DNA of 64,000 nucleotides from an uncultured Lachnospiraceae bacterium (GTDB lineage Bacteria; Bacillota; Clostridia; Lachnospirales; Lachnospiraceae). Position numbers and translations under genes: made by a program. The notes beneath the pieces were generated by a model, which worked only from the letters and a program-made list of their open reading frames with translations, ran no database searches and was not told the DNA's origin. Location of the stretch: contig CACYXH010000010.1 of NCBI GenBank assembly GCA_902778245.1, positions 1-64,000 of the forward strand. The letters run 5' to 3'. Below, one piece after another: positions 35,077-43,397 of this stretch. The first letter of the stretch is position 1, and every line of letters starts with the position of its first letter.

Positions 35077-36465
35077 TTATTTCAGCGTCTTATACGTATA
35101 TCGGATCACAGCGGCTGACAGGATAAAGGTCAGCACATCCGACACCGGCATGGAGTACAGCACGCCGTTCAAACCGAAAAATAATGGAAGCAGCAGCGCA
35201 AAGCCCACGCCAAATACCACCTCTCGCACCATGGAGAGCGCTGTGGAAGTCAATGCTTTTCCAAGAGACTGCAGGTAGATAAACGTGGCTTTATTCACGG
35301 TGGCCAATACCATCATGCACAGGTAAATCCGAAAACACCTTACTGCAAAGTCCGTATAATACACGCTCTCATTTGCCGCACCGAAAATACCGATGAGCTG
35401 TTTTGGAAATACCTCTACAATAAGCAGCGCTACGGCTCCCACGGCTGCCTCCGAAAGCAGCAGGCGGGTAAAGAGTCCCTTCGCCCTGTCATTCCGGCCT
35501 GCGCCAACATTATATCCAACGATAGGAATACAGCCAGCCGCCATTCCTACAGAAATGGAAATGACGATCTGAAAAAATTTCATCACGATACCCAGCACGG
35601 CCATGGGAATCTGGGCGTACTCCTCCTGCCCAAAGATTGGATCCAGGGCGCCGTATTTTAAGGTCATATTCTGGATGGCGGCCATAGCAGCCACCAGAGA
35701 GATCTGAGATAGAAAACTGCAGATTCCCAGAGGAATATATCTCTTTACCAGTCTTCCATGCAGGCCAAAACTGCTTCTGCCCAACCGGATCGCTTTCATG
35801 TGGCACAGATACCAGATGGCCAAAACAGCAGTCAGGATCTGTCCCAAAATAGTTGCCACAGCAGCTCCCATCATCCCCCACTTGAAAACAAAAATAAAAA
35901 TCGGATCCAGAATAATATTTACCGCTGCCCCTGCCAGGGTTGATGCCATGGCAAACTTAGGACTTCCATCGGAGCGGATAATGGGGTTCATGGCCTGGCC
36001 AAACATGTAAAACGGCACTCCCACCGTGATCCAGAAAAAGTATTCCCTGGCATGGTGAAACGTCTCTTCATTGACCCGTCCTCCAAACATGGTTAGAATC
36101 TGTTCCTGAAAAATCAGATAAACGGCTGTCAGGATTATCCCTGCAATGACGCAAAGCAGCACAGCGCTTCCGATGCTCTTGTGGGCGTCGTCCTTTCTGT
36201 CCGCCCCCAGGCTGATGCTGACAAATGCGCAGCATCCATCACCGATCATCACAGCGATGGCCAGAGCCACCACCGTTAATGGAAAGACTACCGTGTTGGC
36301 CGCGTTCCCATAGGATCCCAGATAGCTGGCATTGGCTATAAAAATCTGATCTACAATATTATAGAGCGCTGCCACCAACAGGGAGATCACGCAGGGAACC
36401 GCGTATTTTCTCATCAGTACTCCCAAAGATTCTGTCTCCAGAAAACGATTTGATTTCTCATTCAT
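35077..36465 (-). CDS. MATE-family multidrug/Na+ antiporter
   Basis: Starting at the ATG 36463-36465 (MNEKSNRFLETESLGVLMRK), which has AAGGAGAG upstream, the protein has 462 residues and about twelve membrane helices. Family signatures are YNIVDQIFIANASYLGSYGNA in the first half and PIVGYNVGAGRNDRAKGL in the second. MATE proteins export organic cations in exchange for Na+ or H+. The stop lies 10 bases from the convergent phosphoesterase stop. A long inverted repeat is found just upstream. Confidence 0.88.
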   Translation of the reverse strand: MNEKSNRFLETESLGVLMRKYAVPCVISLLVAALYNIVDQIFIANASYLGSYGNAANTVVFPLTVVALAIAVMIGDGCCAFVSISLGADRKDDAHKSIGSAVLLCVIAGIILTAVYLIFQEQILTMFGGRVNEETFHHAREYFFWITVGVPFYMFGQAMNPIIRSDGSPKFAMASTLAGAAVNIILDPIFIFVFKWGMMGAAVATILGQILTAVLAIWYLCHMKAIRLGRSSFGLHGRLVKRYIPLGICSFLSQISLVAAMAAIQNMTLKYGALDPIFGQEEYAQIPMAVLGIVMKFFQIVISISVGMAAGCIPIVGYNVGAGRNDRAKGLFTRLLLSEAAVGAVALLIVEVFPKQLIGIFGAANESVYYTDFAVRCFRIYLCMMVLATVNKATFIYLQSLGKALTSTALSMVREVVFGVGFALLLPLFFGLNGVLYSMPVSDVLTFILSAAVIRYTYKTLK

Positions 36466-36490
36466 AAAAATTATCTCTCCTTTACCAAAC

Positions 36491-36558
36491 TTTTTTGCGC
36501 GAACAGTTCGCCAGGCATAGCCTCCAGCGGCATGATGGCTCACTGTTCGCGCAAAAAA
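36491..36558. repeat. Long hairpin repeat, related to the copy at 42943
   Basis: TTTTTTGCGCGAACAGT (36491-36507) and its exact reverse complement (36542-36558) flank a 34-base loop. The inner sequence, read on the minus strand, contains GTGAGCCATCATGCCGCT. The same bases recur next to GCGAACA at 42943-42966, so this is a dispersed intergenic element rather than a chance terminator. Confidence 0.7.
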
Positions 36559-36660
36559 AACGTGCAGCAAAAAGCCGGATTTACGCTTGTTTGCTACACG
36601 CTATGTTGGCATTATACTCTTTTATTTAAGAAAAAGTCAAAACAAATTTTGAAAAAAATT

Positions 36661-37206
36661 CTATGCTTCCAGCAATGCCTCATAATCTTCCTTTGTAAAG
36701 CGGTGATAAATGGTATGTCCCATCTCTTTCTTTACGCAGTAGTAATATGGATCAATGCCGACATCATTAAAGTGAACGACGTAATCAAAATCCGATCCCT
36801 CCGGCATCTTCTCACAAACATAGTCCTCACTGTATTTCTCAAAAACGCATTTTATTTCATTCAGGGTGCAGGCGTGATGTGTCCTAAACAACGTGATCAG
36901 ATCGACCAGAAACGCAGGTTTTGGCAGCTTGCGGTATACATATTCTGCCCCTTCGGGCGGCACGCTGATCTCCACCCTTCCTTCATGAACCCGAAACGTC
37001 AGTTTTCCCAATTTTGAATCCGCCAAAGCCGCTTCTTTCTCCACCAAAGCACATAGCTGTGATGGCGTCTGTGCATTTGTATCCAGCAGCGCGTTGATGG
37101 AAGCCAAGGGGTAATAAAACCGAACTGTCTCCCTGGCGTACCCAAGTTTGATCTGAGCCTCGATCATCTGGTCAGCGATGTTTCCTATCAGCTTATCTGT
37201 ATTCAT
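36661..37206 (-). CDS. DUF3877-family protein
   Basis: The 181-residue product starts at the ATG 37204-37206 (MNTDKLIGNIADQMIEAQIK), with GGAGG 11 bases upstream. It shows the family features as I recall them: KLGYARETVRFYYPLASIN, then LTFRVHEGRVEISVPPEGAEYV, then an acidic helix end with HTIYHRFTKEDYEALLEA. It is a soluble cytoplasmic protein of unknown role, common in Lachnospiraceae. The next gene on the same strand upstream (37270) is 63 bases away. Confidence 0.8.
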   Translation of the reverse strand: MNTDKLIGNIADQMIEAQIKLGYARETVRFYYPLASINALLDTNAQTPSQLCALVEKEAALADSKLGKLTFRVHEGRVEISVPPEGAEYVYRKLPKPAFLVDLITLFRTHHACTLNEIKCVFEKYSEDYVCEKMPEGSDFDYVVHFNDVGIDPYYYCVKKEMGHTIYHRFTKEDYEALLEA

Positions 37207-37269
37207 TCCTGTCAATACCTCCCATACCGCAGCACTGCCGCAGTTTTCACAGCATGTTATATGCTTCCC

Positions 37270-37536
37270 TCATTCTTTTTCTTTCAATGACTTATCGTAC
37301 ATTTTGTTCAGCCATTCCACTGCGCTTTTCAGCCCCAAAGCCGAACCTTCAAAAAACTCCGTTATCTTCTGATCATCCGGCGTTTCCTCCCAGCAGTACG
37401 GCCCGGGATAAACTGCCGCTTTCAGCCGTCCCTCTTCCATACACAGCATGTATCGCATGGTTCCATAAGAGCCGGTAAAACGTTCCTTTTTCAAAAAGGC
37501 AAGGGAAACCATGCCTTTCAAAGATATTTCTCCCAA
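37270..37536 (-). CDS. Small conserved hypothetical protein (TTG start)
   Basis: The 88-residue product starts at a TTG (37534-37536) because GGGAGGATGCGAGG precedes it at correct spacing; the first ATG would lose the conserved GEISLKG start. Motifs are FTGSYGTMRYMLC, AAVYPGPYCWEETPDDQKI and SAVEWLNKMYD. I recognise it as a clostridial family without assigned function. A TTGCAG-N17-TATATT promoter lies just upstream on the minus strand. Confidence 0.72.
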   Translation of the reverse strand: MGEISLKGMVSLAFLKKERFTGSYGTMRYMLCMEEGRLKAAVYPGPYCWEETPDDQKITEFFEGSALGLKSAVEWLNKMYDKSLKEKE

Positions 37537-37626
37537 CCTCGCATCCTCCCTGACTGTGGTTTTCTATATCAATATACCCCTTTCTCAAAAAACCTGCAAG
37601 GGATACAACGGCCCCTGATCCCCGCA

Positions 37627-37869
37627 AAAAAAGAGCTATCTGACTTTCTCGTCATCAGATAGCTCTACCTGTGAATAATCTGGAGTTTCACTTTATAACC
37701 TCCATTTCCTTTATTCTGTTTTTTTACTATGGATCTCTGCCTTTCAATGGACTCTCCTCCTTACTGTTCTGAGAAGTGGTTCCTTATCATCTTCCTGTAC
37801 TAACTATCCCATTGGACCGTCCTCCTGAAATTATATTTTTCGTCTTCTTTTTTCCTCTTCTGTTTTGTT
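37627..37869 (-). ncRNA. Candidate small RNA with three minimal reading frames and a strong terminator
   Basis: A promoter at 37876-37904 and a terminator (AGAGCTATCTGA 37632-37643 with TCAGATAGCTCT 37655-37666, then seven T on the minus strand) define a transcript of about 240 nt. It holds three AGGAGG-type sites, each at 7-8 bases from a tiny frame: M-G-stop (37804-37812), L-K-G-R-D-P-stop with TTG start (37727-37747) and V-K-L-Q-I-I-H-R-stop with GTG start (37665-37691). The last stop codon touches the terminator stem. It could be a regulatory leader, a peptide-coding RNA or a stress small RNA. Confidence 0.5.
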
Positions 37870-37875
37870 GATATC

Positions 37876-37904
37876 ATTGTATTATATATATCTGATTTTG
37901 TCAA
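37876..37904 (-). promoter_or_regulatory. Promoter of the candidate small RNA
   Basis: On the minus strand TTGACA (37899-37904), 17 bases, TACAAT (37876-37881). It lies about 80 bases beyond the stop of the MATE gene at 37987. Confidence 0.7.
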
Positions 37905-37986
37905 GTACTTTTCTGTAATTTTTTATTATTTTTTTCAATTTGTCAGATATTTTAATTTCTTTTATATTTTTATTTGTCAAAACAGA

Positions 37987-39381
37987 TTACTCAATGGTTT
38001 CCATCCACTTCCTGCTGCGGAACATGACGATGGTGATCAACAGACGCACTAATTCCTCCTGGGACAGGATAAAATATACCCAGACGATGGGCAGTTTTAG
38101 CACCAGTCCCGTCAGCAATCCCAGAGGCACACCCACCACCCAGGTACCGAACATATCAATCATCATAATGTACCTGGTGCGGCCGCCGCTGCGGATCACC
38201 CCGCCTCCCAGGATCATATTTTCCACCTTAATGGGCGCCAGCACCGCAAAGGCCAGAAGCAGCTGCGCTGCCGTCTCTTTCACCACATCTTCCACCTGAT
38301 AAATTTCCGTATATAAATTACCAAAACCGATCAAAGCCACCGACAGGAGCAGCGAACTTACAAGTCCATATAAGCAAAGCAATTTTGATTCCTTGTATGC
38401 TGCTTCATATTCTTTCTGTCCCAGACGTTTTCCAATAATAATTCCCGCAGCCTGGGAAATGCCGCTGAGCGCGCCGATCAGCAAGCCCTGAATCGGCCCG
38501 GTAAGAGACATAGCTGCCAGTCCCCGGGTTCCTATATGTCCGTAAATATAAGTATTTACATTCTGCCCCACGCTCCAAAGAAATTCATTCACTACTACCG
38601 GCAGCAGCATGGCAAAATACTGGCGGTAGCCTTCCTTTCCAAGCTGCACAGACCATAATAACCTCTTGAAAATATTCGAGGCATCTCCCTCTTTGGACAT
38701 GGGTTGTGTTCGTAAACTCTCCTGTCCTCTACAGAGAGTCAGATAAAAAACAACTATCACCATCAGGTTGACAACCTGGGACAGAACGCTGGCAATCGCC
38801 GCGCCGCGGACACCCAATTTTGGCATTCCCGCATTACCAAAAATCAGCAGCCAGTTCAGCCCCGTATTCACTAAAGCTGATGCGATGCCGGCATACAGAG
38901 GATAAACTGCTTTATCCATGCAGCGGATCCGCACAGCCAGAATCGACGCAATGCCCATGGGCAGATAAGTCCACGCTATCATCTGCAGGTAGGGAACGGC
39001 GTCCTCTATTACCAACGCATCCTCCGTATAAATCCCTGCAATCTTCCACGGCCAGAGAAGACAAGCCGCTGTAAATAACAGTGCCAGCAAAATCGTGACC
39101 ATGAGATTCACCGATACGCTTTTATGCACTGCTTCTTCATCTTTCTTCCCATAATATTGGGAAACCATGATCCCCGCAATGGCTGCCACTGCACCGATAA
39201 CAAAAGTATAGATAAACGACGGTTTTCCCGCGATCTCCACCGCGGCTATACTGGTGCTGCCCAGCTGTCCCACCATCACCTGGTCGATCATGGAAAAGGA
39301 AGATTGGAGCATGGATTGCAATGCCACCGGCAACGCGATCCGTAATACTGTTTTCCCAAAAGAAGTTTTATTTCCTGACAT
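37987..39381 (-). CDS. MATE-family efflux transporter
   Basis: The ATG at 39379-39381 (MSGNKTSFGKTVLRIALPVA) with GCGAGGATATTTT gives 464 residues and about twelve membrane helices. Typical motifs are SSFSMIDQVMVGQLGSTSIAAV and VSQYYGKKDEEAVHKS in the first half and IIIGKRLGQKEYEAAYKES in the second. It is less than 40% like the MATE protein at 35077 by eye. It follows the LacI-type regulator gene by 88 bases with an operator-like palindrome between, so its expression is probably set by that regulator or a related signal. Confidence 0.88.
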   Translation of the reverse strand: MSGNKTSFGKTVLRIALPVALQSMLQSSFSMIDQVMVGQLGSTSIAAVEIAGKPSFIYTFVIGAVAAIAGIMVSQYYGKKDEEAVHKSVSVNLMVTILLALLFTAACLLWPWKIAGIYTEDALVIEDAVPYLQMIAWTYLPMGIASILAVRIRCMDKAVYPLYAGIASALVNTGLNWLLIFGNAGMPKLGVRGAAIASVLSQVVNLMVIVVFYLTLCRGQESLRTQPMSKEGDASNIFKRLLWSVQLGKEGYRQYFAMLLPVVVNEFLWSVGQNVNTYIYGHIGTRGLAAMSLTGPIQGLLIGALSGISQAAGIIIGKRLGQKEYEAAYKESKLLCLYGLVSSLLLSVALIGFGNLYTEIYQVEDVVKETAAQLLLAFAVLAPIKVENMILGGGVIRSGGRTRYIMMIDMFGTWVVGVPLGLLTGLVLKLPIVWVYFILSQEELVRLLITIVMFRSRKWMETIE

Positions 39382-39437
39382 AAAATATCCTCGCTTTCTT
39401 ACCAGTATTATCTGACAGAAAACGAGGAAACGCAATG

Positions 39438-39453
39438 GGTTAAACGCGTAACC
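39438..39453. promoter_or_regulatory. Operator-like palindrome between the LacI gene and the MATE gene
   Basis: GGTTA-AACGCG-TAACC has 5-bp arms around a CpG-containing centre, the shape of LacI/GalR-family operators. Binding is inferred from position only. Confidence 0.35.
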
Positions 39454-39469
39454 ACTTACAAATATTTGC

Positions 39470-40492
39470 TTACATTTTTGTCTGTTTTGTACATTTGGCG
39501 GTGCTGTCTCTGGCGATCAATTGCACCGGCGCCACAATATTTTCTGTGTACTGCGCATTTTCCATCATTTTTCCAAGAAGTCCAATCGCCATTACCGCCC
39601 GTTCCCTTCCATCCTGATAGACGGAGGTCAGCTTTGGAATCGTCTGTTCGCACACCGGATTGCTGTCAAACCCGGCGACGGAGATATCCTGTGGTATCCG
39701 GATCCCTTGGCCGGTAAGAAATCTCATCAGATCAATCGCATAGTAATCCGATACCGCAAAAATAGCCGTGTATGAAATCAGTTCCTCCAGATGCTGCTCA
39801 TAAAAGCGGCGTCTTTCCTCCTGCTGCATCGGTATCATCATAAAAGCTGCCTTTGCGCCAAACCCTTCGCAGAACCCCTCATACCGGGCCAGATCCATAC
39901 AGATCTTGTTATCTGAAATACAAAGCACTCTTTCATGCCCCAGTTCGCGGAAATGCTGTCCCATCTGCCTCCCGCCATCCCGGTCATCGATCATAATATT
40001 GCAGATGCGCCCCTGATTATCAAAATAGCCATCATACACCACAAACGGGATGTGGATCTGATTTCTAAGGGTCTGATACTCATCGGTGCAGAAACTGAGC
40101 ACCACCAGGCCATCCAGGTTCCACATAGAGGCAAACGTTACAATCTCCATAATGTCCTTCGCCTTTTTGAGCATCATAAATTTTCCTGCCCGCTCAATCT
40201 CATCCGCCAAATAATTCATGGAAGACGCAATAAAAGGATCCTCCAATACATGGCCCTCATACTTTTCATGGTCTTTCACCACCACTCCGATGATCCTGGA
40301 ATTATTCTGGGCCAAAAGAAGACCCGCCATGTTGGGGATGTAATGGCGTTCCTCCAGCTTCTGCTGAACCATCTGGACCGTGCGGTCTGAAATTTTCTTC
40401 GTCTTCCCATGGATGACATTGGACACCGTGGCAGTGCTAAGTCCCAGTTCCTCCGCAATGTCAATGATCCTCACGCGTTCTTCCTTTGCCAT
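39470..40492 (-). CDS. LacI/GalR-family transcriptional regulator
   Basis: The 340-residue protein has the family's N-terminal HTH and hinge (RIIDIAEELGLSTATVSNVI, HGKTKKISDRTVQMVQQ, YIPNMAGLLLAQ). A periplasmic-binding-like sensor follows, ending DISVAGFDSNPVCEQTIPKL. GAGGAAAACCT precedes the ATG. It starts nine bases after the stop of the flavoprotein gene and is followed by the MATE gene. It is therefore embedded in the hydrogenase operon, an unusual place for a LacI-type sugar sensor. The ligand is unknown. Confidence 0.9.
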   Translation of the reverse strand: MAKEERVRIIDIAEELGLSTATVSNVIHGKTKKISDRTVQMVQQKLEERHYIPNMAGLLLAQNNSRIIGVVVKDHEKYEGHVLEDPFIASSMNYLADEIERAGKFMMLKKAKDIMEIVTFASMWNLDGLVVLSFCTDEYQTLRNQIHIPFVVYDGYFDNQGRICNIMIDDRDGGRQMGQHFRELGHERVLCISDNKICMDLARYEGFCEGFGAKAAFMMIPMQQEERRRFYEQHLEELISYTAIFAVSDYYAIDLMRFLTGQGIRIPQDISVAGFDSNPVCEQTIPKLTSVYQDGRERAVMAIGLLGKMMENAQYTENIVAPVQLIARDSTAKCTKQTKM

Positions 40493-40501
40493 AGGTTTTC
40501 C

Positions 40502-41362
40502 TCATTTATCATAATCTGCCAGATACTCGATTACGCTGTGAGCAGCTACATTTCCTTCTCCCACCGCCTTGGTGTATTGATAGGGACGTCCCGTACAATC
40601 ACCTGCTGCAAAGCAGCCCCGCAGATTGGTCGCCATTGCTCTGTCTACCGCAATATGACCGTCTTTCGTCTCCAATCCGGGGAGCAGCGTGGCAAGAGAA
40701 ATGGAATCCCTCAGACAGAATACACCATCCACCGGAAGTATAGTCCCATCTGACAGGCTGATCTGGGACACTCTCTCCCCACCATCTATACTGACCGCAC
40801 GGACATTCATTTTCTCCACATTTTCCGGCAGGTCAGATACCTCTTTATATCCTGGAAAATAATATACCTTCGCAGCGAGATCAGAAAGATACTTTACTTC
40901 GTGTTCAAAACGACGGTTATTGCAGATAACGGCGATCTTTCTGCCCCGGTAAAGGCCCCCGTCACAGGTTGCGCAGTAACTCACACCGCGGCCTACCAGT
41001 TCGTTCTCCCCCGGAAGAACATTGCGGTTTACAATACCTGTTGTCAGTATGACCGTTTTTGTCTCATAAAAATTGGCCCCCGCCGCAAGGGCATAGTGAT
41101 CCCCCATCCTATAAATTGTGTTCACCATCGCCTCAGTGATCTCAATCCCCATCTCTTCTATCTGCCGTCTAAACGCATCATTTAATTGAGTTCCTGTGGC
41201 ATAAAGAAAGCCCGGATAATTAGAAATCTTCTCTGCTTTTGAGATTTTATCACTCAGATTTCTGCTGCCAATCCATACAAACGTTTTTTGATGGATCTTC
41301 AAATTTAGCGCCGCTGAGACACCAGCCGGTCCTGTTCCTATAATCGCAGTATCGTAAACCAT
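40502..41362 (-). CDS. Thioredoxin-reductase-like FAD/NAD(P) oxidoreductase
   Basis: The 286-residue protein has the N-terminal FAD loop IIGTGPAGVSAALNLKIH, the redox pair CATC (near residue 128, VSYCATCDGGLYRG) and the C-terminal GCFAAGDCTG. The NADPH domain loop reads IAVICNNRRFEHEV, not the usual GGGxSA motif, so nucleotide specificity may differ. TAAAGGAGTAAGAG precedes the ATG. It lies 23 bases after the [FeFe]-hydrogenase gene. A role in passing electrons between NAD(P)H, a thioredoxin-like carrier and the hydrogenase is possible but not shown. Confidence 0.85.
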   Translation of the reverse strand: MVYDTAIIGTGPAGVSAALNLKIHQKTFVWIGSRNLSDKISKAEKISNYPGFLYATGTQLNDAFRRQIEEMGIEITEAMVNTIYRMGDHYALAAGANFYETKTVILTTGIVNRNVLPGENELVGRGVSYCATCDGGLYRGRKIAVICNNRRFEHEVKYLSDLAAKVYYFPGYKEVSDLPENVEKMNVRAVSIDGGERVSQISLSDGTILPVDGVFCLRDSISLATLLPGLETKDGHIAVDRAMATNLRGCFAAGDCTGRPYQYTKAVGEGNVAAHSVIEYLADYDK

Positions 41363-41385
41363 CTCTTACTCCTTTATATTGCCGC

Positions 41386-42909
41386 TTATACATTCTTCTC
41401 CTCCAGAAGTTCCAGTTTATCTTTATGACTGCTCTCCAGAGAATTCTTCTTCTGAGATTTTCTCATTGTCACTATGATCTGCCCTCTGGACTTGGTGGAA
41501 CCCTGCAACGTTCCAGCGCCGCCTACGCAGCCTCCGGGGCAGGCCATTCCCTCCAATAGATACCCGTCATATTTCCCTTTCTTCGCATCTGCCAGCAGTT
41601 CCCGGCAGTTTCGCAACCCCTCTGCGTTAGCCACCTTAACTTCTCTCTCCGGATCCATCTCTTTGATGCAGTTCACCACTGCGCTGGCAACGCCTCCGCT
41701 CACAGCAAATCCCCGTCCGTCCGCCGTGGCCTGAGTAAAATCGCCATCCGCCGGCAACTCTTCAAAGTGAACCTCCTTCGCCGCGAACATACCCATGACT
41801 TCCTCGAAGGTCAGCACAAAGTCAATATCGCTTCGTATCGTTCTCCGGCTGGCCTCCAGCTTTTTCGCCGCACAGGGCCCGATAAATACCACCTTACATC
41901 CCGGATGTTCTTTTTTGATCATGCGCCCTGTCAGTACCATGGGCGTCAGCGCCATGGAGATATACGGCGCCAGATCCGGAAACCGTTTTTTCGCCATGGT
42001 AGCCCAGGCCGGGCAGCAGGATGTGGCCATGAAAGGCTGTTTCTCCGGAACTTCTGCCATAAAGTCCTTCGCTTCCTCTATCGTGCAAAGGTCTGCTCCC
42101 ACAGCTACTTCCACCACATCAGCAAAGCCCAGCTCCTGCATAGCTGATTTCAGGCGCTCCGGCGTCAGATCTTTTCCGAATTGCCCCACAAAAGCCGGCG
42201 CCACCGCCGCGTACACCGGGATTCCGGATTTGATGGCATGAATCACCTGAAAGATCTGTCCCTTATCCGCGATAGCGCCAAATGGGCAGTTCACCAGACA
42301 CATTCCGCAGGACACACATTTATCGTGATCAATGTGCGCTCGTCCCAGCTCATCGCTGCCGATCGCATCCACTCCGCAGGCCTTTGCACAAGGGCGCTCC
42401 AGTTTCGTTATAGCCTGATAAGGACAGACACCCATACACTTTCCACACTTAATGCATTTTTCCTGATCTATCACGGAGCGGCCATTCACTATTGAGATTG
42501 CTCCCTTTGGGCATACTTCTTTGCAGGGATGCGCCAGACATCCCTGGCAGGCGTCTGTCACCTTCACCACATTATCCGGGCAGGAGTGACAGGCAAACTT
42601 GATGATGTTTACCAGGGGCGGATCATAATATTTCTCCGCGATGGCACTCTCCTCAATTCCTTTGGATACCGGGGCATGCTCCGTAATATCCCGCAGTGGA
42701 AGGCCGATAGCCAGGCGCAGACGCTCTTCTACAATTGCCCTCTCCAGAAATACACTCTCCCGGTAGGTAGCCACCTCCCCGGGAATAATCTTATAGGGCA
42801 AGTCAATAATCCTGGAATAATCCCCTCCCTCATAGGCCATGCGGGCCACCTCAGTAAATATTTTCTGACGGATATCCACCACACTGGTATAAACGCCTCT
42901 CATGCTCAT
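41386..42909 (-). CDS. [FeFe] hydrogenase, group-B-like
   Basis: The 507-residue protein has two N-terminal ferredoxin-type clusters (CIKCGKCMGVCP and CVSCGMCLVNCP) and an earlier Cys cluster (CQGCLAHPCKEVCP). The H-cluster domain carries the three signatures TSCCPAW, GPCAAKK and EGMACPGGCVGGAG. The second motif has Gly before Pro where group A enzymes usually have Met, which is typical of group B. The family converts protons and electrons to H2; group B members are poorly known physiologically. GAGGAGAAGAGCGAT precedes the ATG. It heads a likely operon with the flavoprotein, LacI-type and MATE genes. Confidence 0.88.
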   Translation of the reverse strand: MSMRGVYTSVVDIRQKIFTEVARMAYEGGDYSRIIDLPYKIIPGEVATYRESVFLERAIVEERLRLAIGLPLRDITEHAPVSKGIEESAIAEKYYDPPLVNIIKFACHSCPDNVVKVTDACQGCLAHPCKEVCPKGAISIVNGRSVIDQEKCIKCGKCMGVCPYQAITKLERPCAKACGVDAIGSDELGRAHIDHDKCVSCGMCLVNCPFGAIADKGQIFQVIHAIKSGIPVYAAVAPAFVGQFGKDLTPERLKSAMQELGFADVVEVAVGADLCTIEEAKDFMAEVPEKQPFMATSCCPAWATMAKKRFPDLAPYISMALTPMVLTGRMIKKEHPGCKVVFIGPCAAKKLEASRRTIRSDIDFVLTFEEVMGMFAAKEVHFEELPADGDFTQATADGRGFAVSGGVASAVVNCIKEMDPEREVKVANAEGLRNCRELLADAKKGKYDGYLLEGMACPGGCVGGAGTLQGSTKSRGQIIVTMRKSQKKNSLESSHKDKLELLEEKNV

Positions 42910-43193
42910 ATCGCTCTTCTCCTCGTCTTTTTACTTATATTACGCGAACAGTGAGCCATCATGCCGCTTACAGGACAATGCTTAGCGAACGTCGCGATAG
43001 TATCCGGCGGCGTGTACCTCGTGAAATTCTTCACCCGGTGTCCGTTGCACGTGTTCCTACAGATACAAATCCGCTCTCTTGCATGCAAGCATGCGATCGC
43101 GCCTTTGCACCTGTATGCCACGCCGCCTATGCGCTCATTATATCTTGATAAAGCCGGAAGCGCAAGGGGGGGATGGAGTGACTGCACAGAAAA
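42910..43193. other. Intergenic repeat-rich region upstream of the hydrogenase gene
   Basis: This stretch has no intact gene. It carries the partial hairpin repeat at 42943 and several palindromes, for example TTGCATGCAAGCATGC near 43078. Its base composition is unlike that of the neighbouring genes, which suggests repeated or mobile DNA. The hydrogenase promoter should be here, but no consensus was seen. Confidence 0.5.
42943..42966 (+). repeat. Partial copy of the 36491 hairpin repeat
   Basis: GCGAACAGTGAGCCATCATG plus CCGCT matches the inner minus-strand part of the element at 36491-36558. The second hairpin arm is missing here, so this copy has only half of the element. Confidence 0.65.
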
Positions 43194-43352
43194 GGGGCTG
43201 TTGCAAAATACTGGCTAGCGGAGTTCCGATATCCTATGTTCGCTTGCTCCTTCCGACACTGTATGTCTATGACGGACTAAAGTCCGCCCTATCTCATACA
43301 GTGTCTCGGAGATGCGTACATATGGATACGCCTGTTATTTTGCAACAGCCCC
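43194..43352. mobile_element. 159-bp MITE-like element with 17-bp perfect terminal inverted repeats
   Basis: GGGGCTGTTGCAAAATA (43194-43210) and its exact reverse complement (43336-43352) bound the element. CTGTTGCAAA is a familiar sequence at the ends of several IS families. The interior is itself a long imperfect palindrome (CCGACACTGTATG with CATACAGTGTC, centred on GGACTAAAGTCC near 43274-43285). It encodes no transposase. No convincing target duplication was found. It lies 45 bases behind the glyA stop and could also terminate transcription. Confidence 0.7.
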
Positions 43353-43397
43353 GTTCAACCACTATCTTAGGGAAACCTGAAATCTATCCATATTTTC

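Noticed and set aside
43194..43352. Plain terminator of glyA
   Set aside because: A terminator alone does not explain 17-bp IS-like ends 159 bp apart, although the element may also terminate transcription.
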